Origin: Maribacter litoralis
GTDB lineage: Bacteria; Bacteroidota; Bacteroidia; Flavobacteriales; Flavobacteriaceae
Assembly (NCBI RefSeq): GCF_003075045.1
Contig: NZ_QCZD01000003.1
Coordinates: 248,001-312,000, forward strand
Reading direction: 5' to 3'
DNA: 64,000 nt
A program made the translations under genes and the position numbers. The first letter of the stretch is position 1. The number at the start of each line of letters is the position of its first letter. Positions 45,005 through 54,228 of the stretch are shown here, one piece after another. The notes beneath the pieces were generated by a model. That model was not told the origin of the DNA. It saw only the letters and a program-made list of their open reading frames with translations, and did no database searches.

Positions 45005-45857
45005 AATAGTACTAAGCTTTTTACTTTTATTCTCTATACTTACTTCTTGCTCAAATTATGGGCAATTGAGAGTCACTGCCGATTTACCTGGTAGTTTAAA
45101 TGAAAACTCTGGTTTGGCCACTTATGGTGATTCTACTGTTTGGGTAATTGAGGACGGAGGCAATAAAGATGAACTGTACCAAGTGGACTTTAAAGGTGAT
45201 ATAATAAAAAGCCTTAAGGTAAAAAATGGAGACAATCAAGACTGGGAAGACCTTACTACAGATAGTGCCGGTAATATTTATATAGGTGATATTGGCAATA
45301 ACACCAACAAACGAAAAGATTTGGTCATTTACAAATTGCCAAATCCTACTATTGAGCCCGGTGATAAAATAGATGCCGAAAAAATAAAGTTGCACTACCC
45401 TGACCAAAAAGGTTTTCCTCCAAAAAAAGACGCTCTTTTTTATGATTCAGAAGCTATTTTTCATCATAATGGCAAAATATTTATAGTTACCAAAAACAGG
45501 TCTCATTCCTTTACGGGCGAAGCCCGTATCTACTCCGTACCAGATACCAAAGGTTCTTATGAAGCTACTCTTGTAGGTACTTTTATACCTTGTACAGATT
45601 GGAATACGTGCCGAATAACCTCAATTGATATATCGCCAAAAGGAGATAAAATCATAGCCCTTAGTTATGGGAAGCTTTTTGTTTTTACGGATTTTACCTG
45701 GGATGATTTCACCAAGGGCAATATTCAAGAAATTGATTTAGGAGCCCGATCTCAATTAGAATCGGTATGCTTTTTAAACGACACTACCTTATTGATATCA
45801 GATGAGCGAGCTCACGGGGAAGGTGGTAACCTTTACACCTACACCATAAATAAATAA
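44997..45857 (+). CDS. SdiA-regulated-like beta-propeller lipoprotein
   Basis: A 286-residue lipoprotein with lipobox LTSC (about C18). Blocks such as NSGLATYGDSTVWVIEDGG, DWEDLTTDSAGNIYIGDIGN and SQLESVCFLNDTTLLISDE recur at regular spacing as expected for a six-bladed propeller of the SdiA-regulated/NHL-like class. No enzyme motif was found. It overlaps the upstream gene by 8 bp, and its stop is 5 bp from the convergent metallophosphatase-barrel gene. Confidence 0.65.
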   Translation: MNKIVLSFLLLFSILTSCSNYGQLRVTADLPGSLNENSGLATYGDSTVWVIEDGGNKDELYQVDFKGDIIKSLKVKNGDNQDWEDLTTDSAGNIYIGDIGNNTNKRKDLVIYKLPNPTIEPGDKIDAEKIKLHYPDQKGFPPKKDALFYDSEAIFHHNGKIFIVTKNRSHSFTGEARIYSVPDTKGSYEATLVGTFIPCTDWNTCRITSIDISPKGDKIIALSYGKLFVFTDFTWDDFTKGNIQEIDLGARSQLESVCFLNDTTLLISDERAHGEGGNLYTYTINK

Positions 45858-45862
45858 CCTTT

Positions 45863-48800
45863 TTAAAATCCGAACCCTAAACCAAAAGTAAACCTAGCTC
45901 CGTCTTCGCTAGCAAATATTGCTGTATTTACGGATATAATATCTGAGGCATTTAAGAAAAATCCTCCACCGTAAGAGGTATGCCATCTTCCTGAATCAAT
46001 ACCTGGAAACCATACCCTACCATAATCAAACCCTCCAAAGAGTCCCATCGCAGTGGGTAACAACCTTGTTCGTTTTTTTCTAAGGCTAAATCTAATATCC
46101 GTATTCTGGTAGTATGATGTTTTACCGGTAAAACGCTGATTTCTAAACCCACGTAGACCATCTATACCGCCAATACTCGCAGCTTGATAAAACTCATATT
46201 CATCACCTATGTTAAAATGCGCCTTCCATTTTGTAGCCAGTACCAACCTGCCACTTGGTATCAATTTATAATCAAAACTTAAACTTGGTACTATATAACC
46301 AAAATTACCTCCGTCTTTAGAAAGGTTTTCTTTAAAACCTGCCTCTAACGAAGTTGACATCCCAAGGGTTGGAAAAGCTTCATTATCCTTGTTTTCATAT
46401 GCGTAAGAGGCATGAGCTCCAACAAAATCGCTATTGGTCTCTTCTCCATTTTGCTGGTAAAAGGTATTTATAAATCTATCATTGGTTTCCTCAACACTGA
46501 TATTCTCGTATGACAGACCTAATTTTACTTTTGCTCCCAATTGCCCTCTCCACACCAATGATGGCGAAAAATCTATTTGCCTAAGTTTTACCCTGTTGTA
46601 ATCCAAACTTAAATCATCGTCTAAATTTTCAGTATTGTTTCCAAAACCAAAGAAATTGATAGCAAAATTCGGACTCGTAAATCGTGCTTTCAACTCAGCA
46701 TTCCAATTCTCGAACACATGGGCAAATTCACCTCGATACTTAAAATCAAATCCGCTTGTTGCGAAATAATACGATGCTGCAAAAGTGTGCTGCTGGGTAA
46801 ATGGGTTTTGCCTAAAACCATTATAAGTATAGGTATTTACAAAACCAATACGCACCCCGTCATCTGGATTATAACCAATTGTTGGTATAATCTGATTAAA
46901 GCTATTTCTTAGTTTTAATGGTTGGTAGGTATTCAAATTATATTCATCCGACAATTTAACCTTTGCCCCGCCTGTTTCTTCAAAGGTGTTCTTCTTACTT
47001 TTAAAATCATATAAAGCAACCTTTTTACCATCGTCTACCCTATAGATATCATTATTGTGACCACCGATTATCCTCACCTTTACTCCCGAGTAATTAGCCG
47101 GATTCTTTACCTCAAAAATATCGTCATCATCTAAACCAAAAACCCATAGCTCTTTGGTATCTTCTTTCATAAATACCTTGTAGTAAAACAGTCGTTTCTT
47201 CTCGTCTTTTATATTTCTAAAAACTTTTACCTCTGTTTCTTTATCGTTGAGCCTATTGATCTCGAACCAATCATCTTTATCGGTACCCGCAACCACGGCA
47301 TACTTATTTAAAACTTTGTAGTACTCGTTGGCAGTTTCATCTATATTTTTTAGGCGCGCCAAAAGTATTCTCTTAATTTCTTCTACCGTTTCGTCCCTTA
47401 CTTCTTCTGGAAAAGATTTGAACGCTTCATCGATATCGCTTTCCTTTAAGTTTTCCTGTAAATATTTAGCTTGTGCCAACCATTGGCTTTTTTCTGTTTC
47501 CCCTAATAGGGTAAGATCTAAAACATAGGTCATAGGAGAAGAGTTAAAGCCCTTTACACTTCTTATTTCCTCATTAAAACCTTCCATTAACCTTAAGCCC
47601 GGTATTATACGAGTGGCAATATTCATTAAAGCACCATCACCCATTTTTGAGTATACCTGATCTCGATCTCTCGGTACAGGTCTATAGACCACTTTGTTCT
47701 TTTTCACATCTTTAAACTCTGCCCAACGCCACTGATCTACATGCCTGTCCCAATCACCTAAAACCATATCAAAAAGACGCGCCCTTAGGTACAGATCCTT
47801 ATCTACCTCATATTTCTCATCATCACGAAGATCTTCAAGCATGCTATCCGTACTTTTTAAATCGTTGGAAAATCCGAAACTTGCCAAATCACCATGCCCA
47901 TCTCCCGTGTGTTCCTCTATCATATACAATTCATCGCCAAAAGTATCATTGTACTCATTTAATGCAGGTTGTTTTGGCACATAATATAAAACGGGATTTG
48001 TATGATAGATACCTATTGCATCAGATAATCTTGCAGTTGTAAAAGGACCGTAAGGGTGTGAACCGGTGTAAAAATCCTGTAATAATTCTTGCGTATAGGT
48101 TTCCTTAAGGTCATCTAACACATATTGATCTTGAAATGCCATGGATTGTAAATAAAGTTCAGCACTTTTTTTCAACGCCCTCATAACATACTCCCTACCA
48201 TCTTTTGCACGAAGACGAAGCGATTTAGATTGATGCCCTCCTCCCTTTTTAACTGGTACTAGACCACCCATTAACGAATCTAAATTTACCGTGGGCACCT
48301 TTACTTTTGTTCCGTAATATTTACGATATCGTTCTCCCCATATTCCCTTATAAAATCCACTTTTTTCGATTTCCTCTTTCGTATACACAGATGCTTCTAC
48401 CGTATCTGGAAAATTAGCGGTAAGTTCAGCTTCATAGGCTACCTCTGTTGGCGGTAGCACTTCATTTGTAAATAAAAACTCTTCATTTTCGTTTTCATCC
48501 ACACCATAAAAACGAACCCTAGATGATCCATCTTTATATACCTCTAATGTTGCATACCCCATTTTACCGGTACTAAACTGAGAACCGTTCAACAACTTTG
48601 TAAAGCCTTCTTTTGCCCCTGAGCCACTTACAATCTGTGGCGTGTTATTTTCAAGTATATACTGTAACGTATGCTCGTGACCCGATGCAAATATTACTCG
48701 ATCGGAATATTGTGCCAAAGTCGTTACTCTTTTCATCAATTCCCTATAGCGTTTATTGTTTACATCTTCAATTGATGCTCCAGAAGTACTACGCAACACA

Positions 48801-49585
48801 TTAATAAAAGTTCCCAAAACTGGCAGGGGTACAGCCATCTTTTTTGGATAAAATTGCTTTCTTAGCGAATATTGCCCTCCATGTTCCCCATAACTGTTTG
48901 ATGGGTGGTGCATGGCGATTAAGGTAGTTCTATCACGATAGTCTTTAATGGCATCTTCCAATTCTAGAAAAAACTTGTCTCTGCTCTTTATCTCGCATTT
49001 ATCATTAATATCCGGGCGTTTATCCCAATTGGTCAGATACCATTCTGTATCAATTGTAATTATAGCGACATCATCACCAATTTCAACAACATCAATAGGG
49101 CAACCATTTTCCGGTAAAAAAGGATCTTTCTCCTTTTCCTTTAATGCTTGCTTAATATAATCTTCTTCTCTTTCTAGACCGATCAATCCTTCTGTATACC
49201 AATCATGATTACCCGGTATAAACAATGACCTTCCCTTAAAATCTTCCAATGTTTTAATTTGGGCATCTAAATGGTTTTTTGCCTCTCTATAAGCTTGTGT
49301 AGAATCTTTTGGATCAGGTAGCCCTGCCGGGTAAATGTTATCTCCCAAAAAAATGGCAGTACTATGCTTATCGGCCTTGTTCAATCTATTTTTAAAAATT
49401 TTGAGTGCAGGGTTCATACCACCAATTGGAGACAAACCTGCATCGCCAATTAAGTAAAAAGTATGTGAAACTTCTTTGGTATCGTCAACATCAACGGCAT
49501 ATTTTTCATCTACATATTTAGTACTATAGGTTGCACAACTTGTAATAAATATAAAAACCGATAGATATGCATAAATCTTTTTCAT
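45863..49585 (-). CDS. Lipoprotein metallophosphatase fused to an outer-membrane barrel
   Basis: A 1240-residue protein. Lipobox ITSC (C17) is followed by a calcineurin-like phosphoesterase domain: IGDAG (46-50), GDN (81-83), GNHDWY (125-130), MHHPSNSYG (H226/H227) and SGHEHTL (GHEH 302-305). A long middle region of unknown role (about 400-850) contains LLGETEKSQWL and many charged segments, and the last part (about 870-1240) is a surface-antigen/Omp85-like beta-barrel with alternating strands, YQAASIGGIDGLRGFRNQRF and the terminal LGFGF. It should place a phosphatase at the outer membrane. Substrate unknown. Divergent from the HD-PycTM gene. Confidence 0.82.
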   Translation of the reverse strand: MKKIYAYLSVFIFITSCATYSTKYVDEKYAVDVDDTKEVSHTFYLIGDAGLSPIGGMNPALKIFKNRLNKADKHSTAIFLGDNIYPAGLPDPKDSTQAYREAKNHLDAQIKTLEDFKGRSLFIPGNHDWYTEGLIGLEREEDYIKQALKEKEKDPFLPENGCPIDVVEIGDDVAIITIDTEWYLTNWDKRPDINDKCEIKSRDKFFLELEDAIKDYRDRTTLIAMHHPSNSYGEHGGQYSLRKQFYPKKMAVPLPVLGTFINVLRSTSGASIEDVNNKRYRELMKRVTTLAQYSDRVIFASGHEHTLQYILENNTPQIVSGSGAKEGFTKLLNGSQFSTGKMGYATLEVYKDGSSRVRFYGVDENENEEFLFTNEVLPPTEVAYEAELTANFPDTVEASVYTKEEIEKSGFYKGIWGERYRKYYGTKVKVPTVNLDSLMGGLVPVKKGGGHQSKSLRLRAKDGREYVMRALKKSAELYLQSMAFQDQYVLDDLKETYTQELLQDFYTGSHPYGPFTTARLSDAIGIYHTNPVLYYVPKQPALNEYNDTFGDELYMIEEHTGDGHGDLASFGFSNDLKSTDSMLEDLRDDEKYEVDKDLYLRARLFDMVLGDWDRHVDQWRWAEFKDVKKNKVVYRPVPRDRDQVYSKMGDGALMNIATRIIPGLRLMEGFNEEIRSVKGFNSSPMTYVLDLTLLGETEKSQWLAQAKYLQENLKESDIDEAFKSFPEEVRDETVEEIKRILLARLKNIDETANEYYKVLNKYAVVAGTDKDDWFEINRLNDKETEVKVFRNIKDEKKRLFYYKVFMKEDTKELWVFGLDDDDIFEVKNPANYSGVKVRIIGGHNNDIYRVDDGKKVALYDFKSKKNTFEETGGAKVKLSDEYNLNTYQPLKLRNSFNQIIPTIGYNPDDGVRIGFVNTYTYNGFRQNPFTQQHTFAASYYFATSGFDFKYRGEFAHVFENWNAELKARFTSPNFAINFFGFGNNTENLDDDLSLDYNRVKLRQIDFSPSLVWRGQLGAKVKLGLSYENISVEETNDRFINTFYQQNGEETNSDFVGAHASYAYENKDNEAFPTLGMSTSLEAGFKENLSKDGGNFGYIVPSLSFDYKLIPSGRLVLATKWKAHFNIGDEYEFYQAASIGGIDGLRGFRNQRFTGKTSYYQNTDIRFSLRKKRTRLLPTAMGLFGGFDYGRVWFPGIDSGRWHTSYGGGFFLNASDIISVNTAIFASEDGARFTFGLGFGF

Positions 49586-49640
49586 AGTAGCCTTGCCCTC
49601 TTTAAAATTTCGTAATTTGGGTATTTATTATCAATTTTCT

Positions 49641-50858
49641 ATGTCAAATATCTTAGATAGTACCCAACAATTTGTAACGGACTTACTTACCAATCAATTG
49701 GACAATAAGTTTTTATACCATAATCTAAGACATACACAAAGAGTCGTTAAAAGTACTAAAGAATTACTTGAATCTAGCTCTCTATCTGATAAGGATAAGG
49801 AAGTTTTGCTTCTTGTGGCATGGCTACATGATACTGGTTACACTAAAGGCACTAAAAACCATGAAGAAAGCAGTTGCGAAATTGCCGAAGATTTCTTGAC
49901 CAAAGAAGGTTATAATGCTGAAGAATTAGAGAAGGTGAAATCGTGTATTCTATCTACAAAATGGAATGCTACGCCAAGCAATGAAATGGAAATGATTATT
50001 CGTGATGCAGATTCTTCTCATTTTGCACAAAGTAGCTACCTAGAAACTTCTGATCTTCTACGTGAAGAACTTAAATTACTCGGCTTAAAAAATTACAGTC
50101 AAAAAGAATGGCTAGAGCTTAACATACAAGTATTTAGAACTGACCACCAATATTATACAGATTACGCCAAAGAAAATTGGTTAGAGAAAAAGGACAAAAA
50201 TTTAAGAAAACTCATTAAAGACAAAAAGTCCGAAAAGAAACTTGCCAAAAAAGAAAAGCTAAAAGCTCAGTTTAAAAGTGAAAGTCCGGATCGAGGTATA
50301 CAAACCTTGTACAGGGTAACATTAAAAAATCATATTACCCTTAGTGATATCGCAGACACCAAGGCGAATATCTTACTATCTGTAAATGCCATTATTATAT
50401 CATTGGCATTGTCCAATTTGATACCGAAATTAGATAACCCATCTAACGATTACCTAATTTACCCTACAGTTATATTTGTATTCTTTAGTGTTGTATCCAT
50501 GATTTTAGCCGTATTGGCCACAAGACCAAATGTAACTAGTGGCGAGTTCACCAAAGACGATGTAAAAAACAAAAATGTGAACCTATTGTTCTTTGGCAAT
50601 TTTCATAAAATGGCATTGAGCGAGTACGAATGGGCCATTCAGGAAATGCTAAAGGATAAAGATTATATATATACCTCGTTAACCAAAGACCTTTATTTTC
50701 TTGGTATAGTCTTAAATAGAAAATACTCGCTTTTACGATGGACCTACACTATTTTTATGATAGGTATGATCCTATCTGTCATAGCATTTGCCGTATCCTT
50801 TAAATTCTTTGGTCCGGATCGTAAACTAGAACTATTGAGCCAAGTACTAGTCTTTTAG
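49641..50858 (+). CDS. HD phosphohydrolase fused to Pycsar-effector-like membrane domain
   Basis: A 405-residue protein. Residues 1-175 form an HD domain with ligands H31 (LRHTQRVV), H63-D64 (WLHDTGYT), H74 and D122 (IRDADSSHF). A lysine-rich linker (184-210) follows, then a membrane part whose ADTKANILLSVNAIIIS (238-254), VLATRP (291-296) and FFGNFHKM (317-324) match the PycTM effector family of Pycsar antiphage systems (DUF5706-like). Three helices are predicted near 246-262, 273-293 and 368-390. I use ATG 49641, where the HD helix begins naturally. No pyrimidine cyclase is adjacent. HD could degrade a nucleotide signal sensed by the membrane domain (inference). Confidence 0.82.
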   Translation: MSNILDSTQQFVTDLLTNQLDNKFLYHNLRHTQRVVKSTKELLESSSLSDKDKEVLLLVAWLHDTGYTKGTKNHEESSCEIAEDFLTKEGYNAEELEKVKSCILSTKWNATPSNEMEMIIRDADSSHFAQSSYLETSDLLREELKLLGLKNYSQKEWLELNIQVFRTDHQYYTDYAKENWLEKKDKNLRKLIKDKKSEKKLAKKEKLKAQFKSESPDRGIQTLYRVTLKNHITLSDIADTKANILLSVNAIIISLALSNLIPKLDNPSNDYLIYPTVIFVFFSVVSMILAVLATRPNVTSGEFTKDDVKNKNVNLLFFGNFHKMALSEYEWAIQEMLKDKDYIYTSLTKDLYFLGIVLNRKYSLLRWTYTIFMIGMILSVIAFAVSFKFFGPDRKLELLSQVLVF

Positions 50859-53219
50859 GGCATCCATCAAATCTTGGTAGGTATAGGTCTTTTCCGGCTC
50901 TTGCTCTCTTTTGTATAAAATTTGAGCACGTATCGCTTTTAAACCAGATACCCCTTGAAGTCCTTCAAGCTCAACAATTTCTATCTTGTCTGTAAAATAG
51001 CCTTTAGATTTCAAGAATTTGATATACCTTAAATACTCAAGCTCATCTTTTTTCTGCGAATAAACAATGGACAACACTCCTTTTTGAGTTAGCCTTTGCT
51101 CTGTACCCTTTATATAAGATTTGTCTATTCTTTTCTTTATTACCTCGTAACGTGCATTATAAGTTCCATCAACATCAAACTGTTTTTCATCCATTCTAAA
51201 ACGAATGGATAATGATGTATTATAGACCAAAATCAAAGAAGCCGCATCTAACGGTACCGGTAATTTAGGTTTTAGTGAGTAATGAGCATTTTCCATTTCA
51301 CACATTACCTGTAACTGCCAAAGCCTAAGATTATTAAGATATAAAGGATTGTACTCTTTACTTTCTGATATTGAAGAGCCAATATACATGTTGTGCTCTA
51401 CACCATCGGTTTTATAACGCTCGTAATAGTGAGGAAACATTGCCTGTGCACTTTCTTGTCTCTTATCAATAACCGCAGATAATGTTTTATTGATCTGTGT
51501 TACACTTTCATCATAGTTTTTTCTATGATCGTAATAAGAACCAGTGCCCATATCTATCTTAGCCTCATAGGCTAGTATATGGCTTTCAATTTCCTTATCG
51601 GATTTTTTAAGATGTTCAAAAACTGGTGAAATTTCATCTTGAACAAAATCAAAAATAGCCTGTTCACTATTGGTATATAGCATTTCTTTTATACTATCCA
51701 AGTGATTGTTCACTCTAAAAATCAGCTCTTCGTAAATTGGTAAATTCCATTTTTTCAAGGCAATATTCAATACAGCATCTATTTCGGAAAGCTGAATCAT
51801 TAAATCTCTTTGAATGGCTAAATTTCTTGCATGAGAAGAATCTTTTATATCTATCTGACCAAACAATGGATAAACATCCTTAAAAACGATTTCTTTAAAT
51901 GAAGGTGACCTACCCTCTGTTTCATCGAGCATGAATCTTTTGGCCTCTTCTTGAAATCTCCAATACACAGAAGAATGCACCGATGTACACTCATTTTGAA
52001 TAATGGCGTCTATTCTATTGTTATCTTCATTTTTGGCACGAACAACAGCCGAAACAATAAAAGGCAATACATCATCTAATTTCTGTGCATTAACACCATT
52101 AAGCACACCTTTCTTTTGGGAAACTATTTCTAAAACCCCCAATAGATTTCCTTCATATGCTATCGGTGCAAATATGGCACTTTGCACACCCTGATCTTGT
52201 AGTCCTTTATATGGTTGCACATCGCCAGATTGTTGTACCATACGGTCCATATCGGCAATGGTAAAATAAGAATTATAATCAATTAGCTTGGTATAAGAAT
52301 CTACACACAATGCCTGTTTACAATCAACAGCATGTTTGCCTCTTAAAAGAAAGCTCTCAAAACCAATGCCGGCTACTTCTTCAAATTGCTCTTTTTTGGC
52401 ATCAAAAGAAGCAAAACCCACCTTAATATTAGGTAGACGAAAGAAAGACTTGAACGTCTCCTGTAAGTCGTTCATGAACTTTACAGGTTGTAAAGTATCT
52501 TTAGAGATCAACTTCGATTTAATGTTTGAAATTGCTTGTTCCATCGTTACATCGAACAAGTTTGCAATTACAAAACCTTTTGAGATAAAACTTTCTGGCG
52601 GAATCTTTTCCATCCAAAGTGCCGCATCATTAGGGTTAGCCAAAAGTTCATCGACATCTTCTTGCGTAATTTCCTTAGCCTTATCGGTAGGTATAATGTC
52701 GATAAAATCTGCATTGTACAAAATACGATAATGGCGCATTACACCATTGGCATCTGGTATGTCATAGAAATAAGGCCTACTAAAATCTAACTGATAGCCG
52801 TAATAGTAATTTAATACTACCACACAGCTCATTATATAATCTAGATCATCGCCTACATTTCGTATTTCAGGCTCATAACCTTCACCAGCTTCATTGATTA
52901 TATTTTGAAACCGTTTAGATGATTTTATAATTATATCTTGATATGGCAGTGTTGCCACCTTAATTTCGTTACCACTTAAAGCCTCGGTAAACGTATCTTG
53001 CAAAATACGCTCTATCAATTCTTTATGTTTCTCCAACAAAGTAAAATCTGAAAAACCATTTCGCAATTCAGGAAATCCTTTTTCAACAGCAAGTATTCGT
53101 TCTGCCGTAGCAGCCAAAAATGGATCATCGCCCCTCAAATGTTCATCATACTTCGACAGAAGTTTTTCAAAACTTATGAGGTGCTTAAACGGCATTTTCT
53201 TTCTATCGTGCTTTCCCAT
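50847..53219 (-). CDS. Large GAF-domain protein of unknown function
   Basis: A 790-residue soluble protein. An internal GAF domain is visible around residues 270-395 (ASFDAKKEQFEEVAGIGFES, then QSAIFAPIAYEGNLLGVLEI). The N-terminal 250 residues and the helical C-terminal half (for example SHARNLAIQRDLMIQLSEID) match nothing I recognise. No kinase, cyclase, GGDEF or helix-turn-helix motif is seen, so it is a sensor with an unassigned output. It converges on and overlaps the HD-PycTM gene by 12 bp. The start may be M1 or M9. Confidence 0.7.
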   Translation of the reverse strand: MGKHDRKKMPFKHLISFEKLLSKYDEHLRGDDPFLAATAERILAVEKGFPELRNGFSDFTLLEKHKELIERILQDTFTEALSGNEIKVATLPYQDIIIKSSKRFQNIINEAGEGYEPEIRNVGDDLDYIMSCVVVLNYYYGYQLDFSRPYFYDIPDANGVMRHYRILYNADFIDIIPTDKAKEITQEDVDELLANPNDAALWMEKIPPESFISKGFVIANLFDVTMEQAISNIKSKLISKDTLQPVKFMNDLQETFKSFFRLPNIKVGFASFDAKKEQFEEVAGIGFESFLLRGKHAVDCKQALCVDSYTKLIDYNSYFTIADMDRMVQQSGDVQPYKGLQDQGVQSAIFAPIAYEGNLLGVLEIVSQKKGVLNGVNAQKLDDVLPFIVSAVVRAKNEDNNRIDAIIQNECTSVHSSVYWRFQEEAKRFMLDETEGRSPSFKEIVFKDVYPLFGQIDIKDSSHARNLAIQRDLMIQLSEIDAVLNIALKKWNLPIYEELIFRVNNHLDSIKEMLYTNSEQAIFDFVQDEISPVFEHLKKSDKEIESHILAYEAKIDMGTGSYYDHRKNYDESVTQINKTLSAVIDKRQESAQAMFPHYYERYKTDGVEHNMYIGSSISESKEYNPLYLNNLRLWQLQVMCEMENAHYSLKPKLPVPLDAASLILVYNTSLSIRFRMDEKQFDVDGTYNARYEVIKKRIDKSYIKGTEQRLTQKGVLSIVYSQKKDELEYLRYIKFLKSKGYFTDKIEIVELEGLQGVSGLKAIRAQILYKREQEPEKTYTYQDLMDALKD

Positions 53220-53330
53220 GCTTTGGTTAGTCTACAATTTTGCTGTAAAGTTACAAAACCTACCCTATTTTTTAGTCAACTATAGTCTTGTGGTTAACGG
53301 GATTTTCGGATATTTAGCGAAAACTACTGC

Positions 53331-54227
53331 ATGTCATCGGAAAACAGACTTAATAGAGCTTATAAAAACGCTAAAACTATTCCGTTTGACGATGCCTCAA
53401 AATTCATTCTTTTTAGCGACTGCCATAGGGGCGATAATAGCTTTGCCGATGAATTTGCCAACAATAGAAATATTTATTACCACGCCTTAAAATTCTATTA
53501 TTCCGAAGGGTTTAGCTATTGTGAACTAGGTGATGGCGACGAGCTTTGGGAAAACATTTATTTTGAATCTATTTTTGAAGCGCATAAGAACGTTTTTAAG
53601 CTTTTAAAACAATTTCATTTAGAGCAAAGACTTCACATGATCTGGGGAAATCATGATATGGTCTATAAAGATGAAGCTTATGTAAAAAAACACCTGTCGA
53701 GCTATTTTGAGCCCATTGATGACAAGGACAAATCTCTTTTTGAAGGTATTAAGTACCACGAAGCTATCATACTAAAACATACAGAAACCCAACAAGAAGT
53801 TTTTCTTACCCACGGTCACCAGGCAGATTGGTGGAACTACCGGTTTTGGCGAGTTGGTAGATTCTTAGTGAGAATCCTCTGGAAACCTCTTCAAGTTTGG
53901 GGCATTGCAGATCCAACATCACCGGCTAGAAACTATACCGAACTCATAAAGGTCGAGCGACGTATAAAAAAGTGGATACTTAAGAACAATTTAAAAGTAA
54001 CTGTAGTAGGGCACACGCACAGACCCCGTTTTCCCGAACCTGGCGACATTCCTCTTTTTAACGATGGCAGTTGTGTCCACCCAAGAAGCATAACCGGTAT
54101 TGAAATTGAAAAGGGCAATATCTCTTTAATCAAATGGCAGATAAATACCACAGATGACGGGACTCTTCGTGTGGTTCGCATTTTATTGGAAGGACCACAG
54201 AAATTATCGGATTATATGGATAGTTAA
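53331..54227 (+). CDS. Calcineurin-like metallophosphoesterase
   Basis: A 298-residue cytoplasmic enzyme with the full metal site: FSDCHRGD (D30, H32), LGDGDELW (around D68/D70), WGNHDM (GNHD 106-109), LTHGHQ and VVGHTHRPRF. The GDGDELW and GNHD spacing resembles UDP-2,3-diacylglucosamine pyrophosphatase-type members, but it is longer, and the substrate is not assigned. Divergent from the GAF gene (111 bp) and convergent with the aminotransferase. Confidence 0.82.
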   Translation: MSSENRLNRAYKNAKTIPFDDASKFILFSDCHRGDNSFADEFANNRNIYYHALKFYYSEGFSYCELGDGDELWENIYFESIFEAHKNVFKLLKQFHLEQRLHMIWGNHDMVYKDEAYVKKHLSSYFEPIDDKDKSLFEGIKYHEAIILKHTETQQEVFLTHGHQADWWNYRFWRVGRFLVRILWKPLQVWGIADPTSPARNYTELIKVERRIKKWILKNNLKVTVVGHTHRPRFPEPGDIPLFNDGSCVHPRSITGIEIEKGNISLIKWQINTTDDGTLRVVRILLEGPQKLSDYMDS

Positions 54228-54228
54228 A

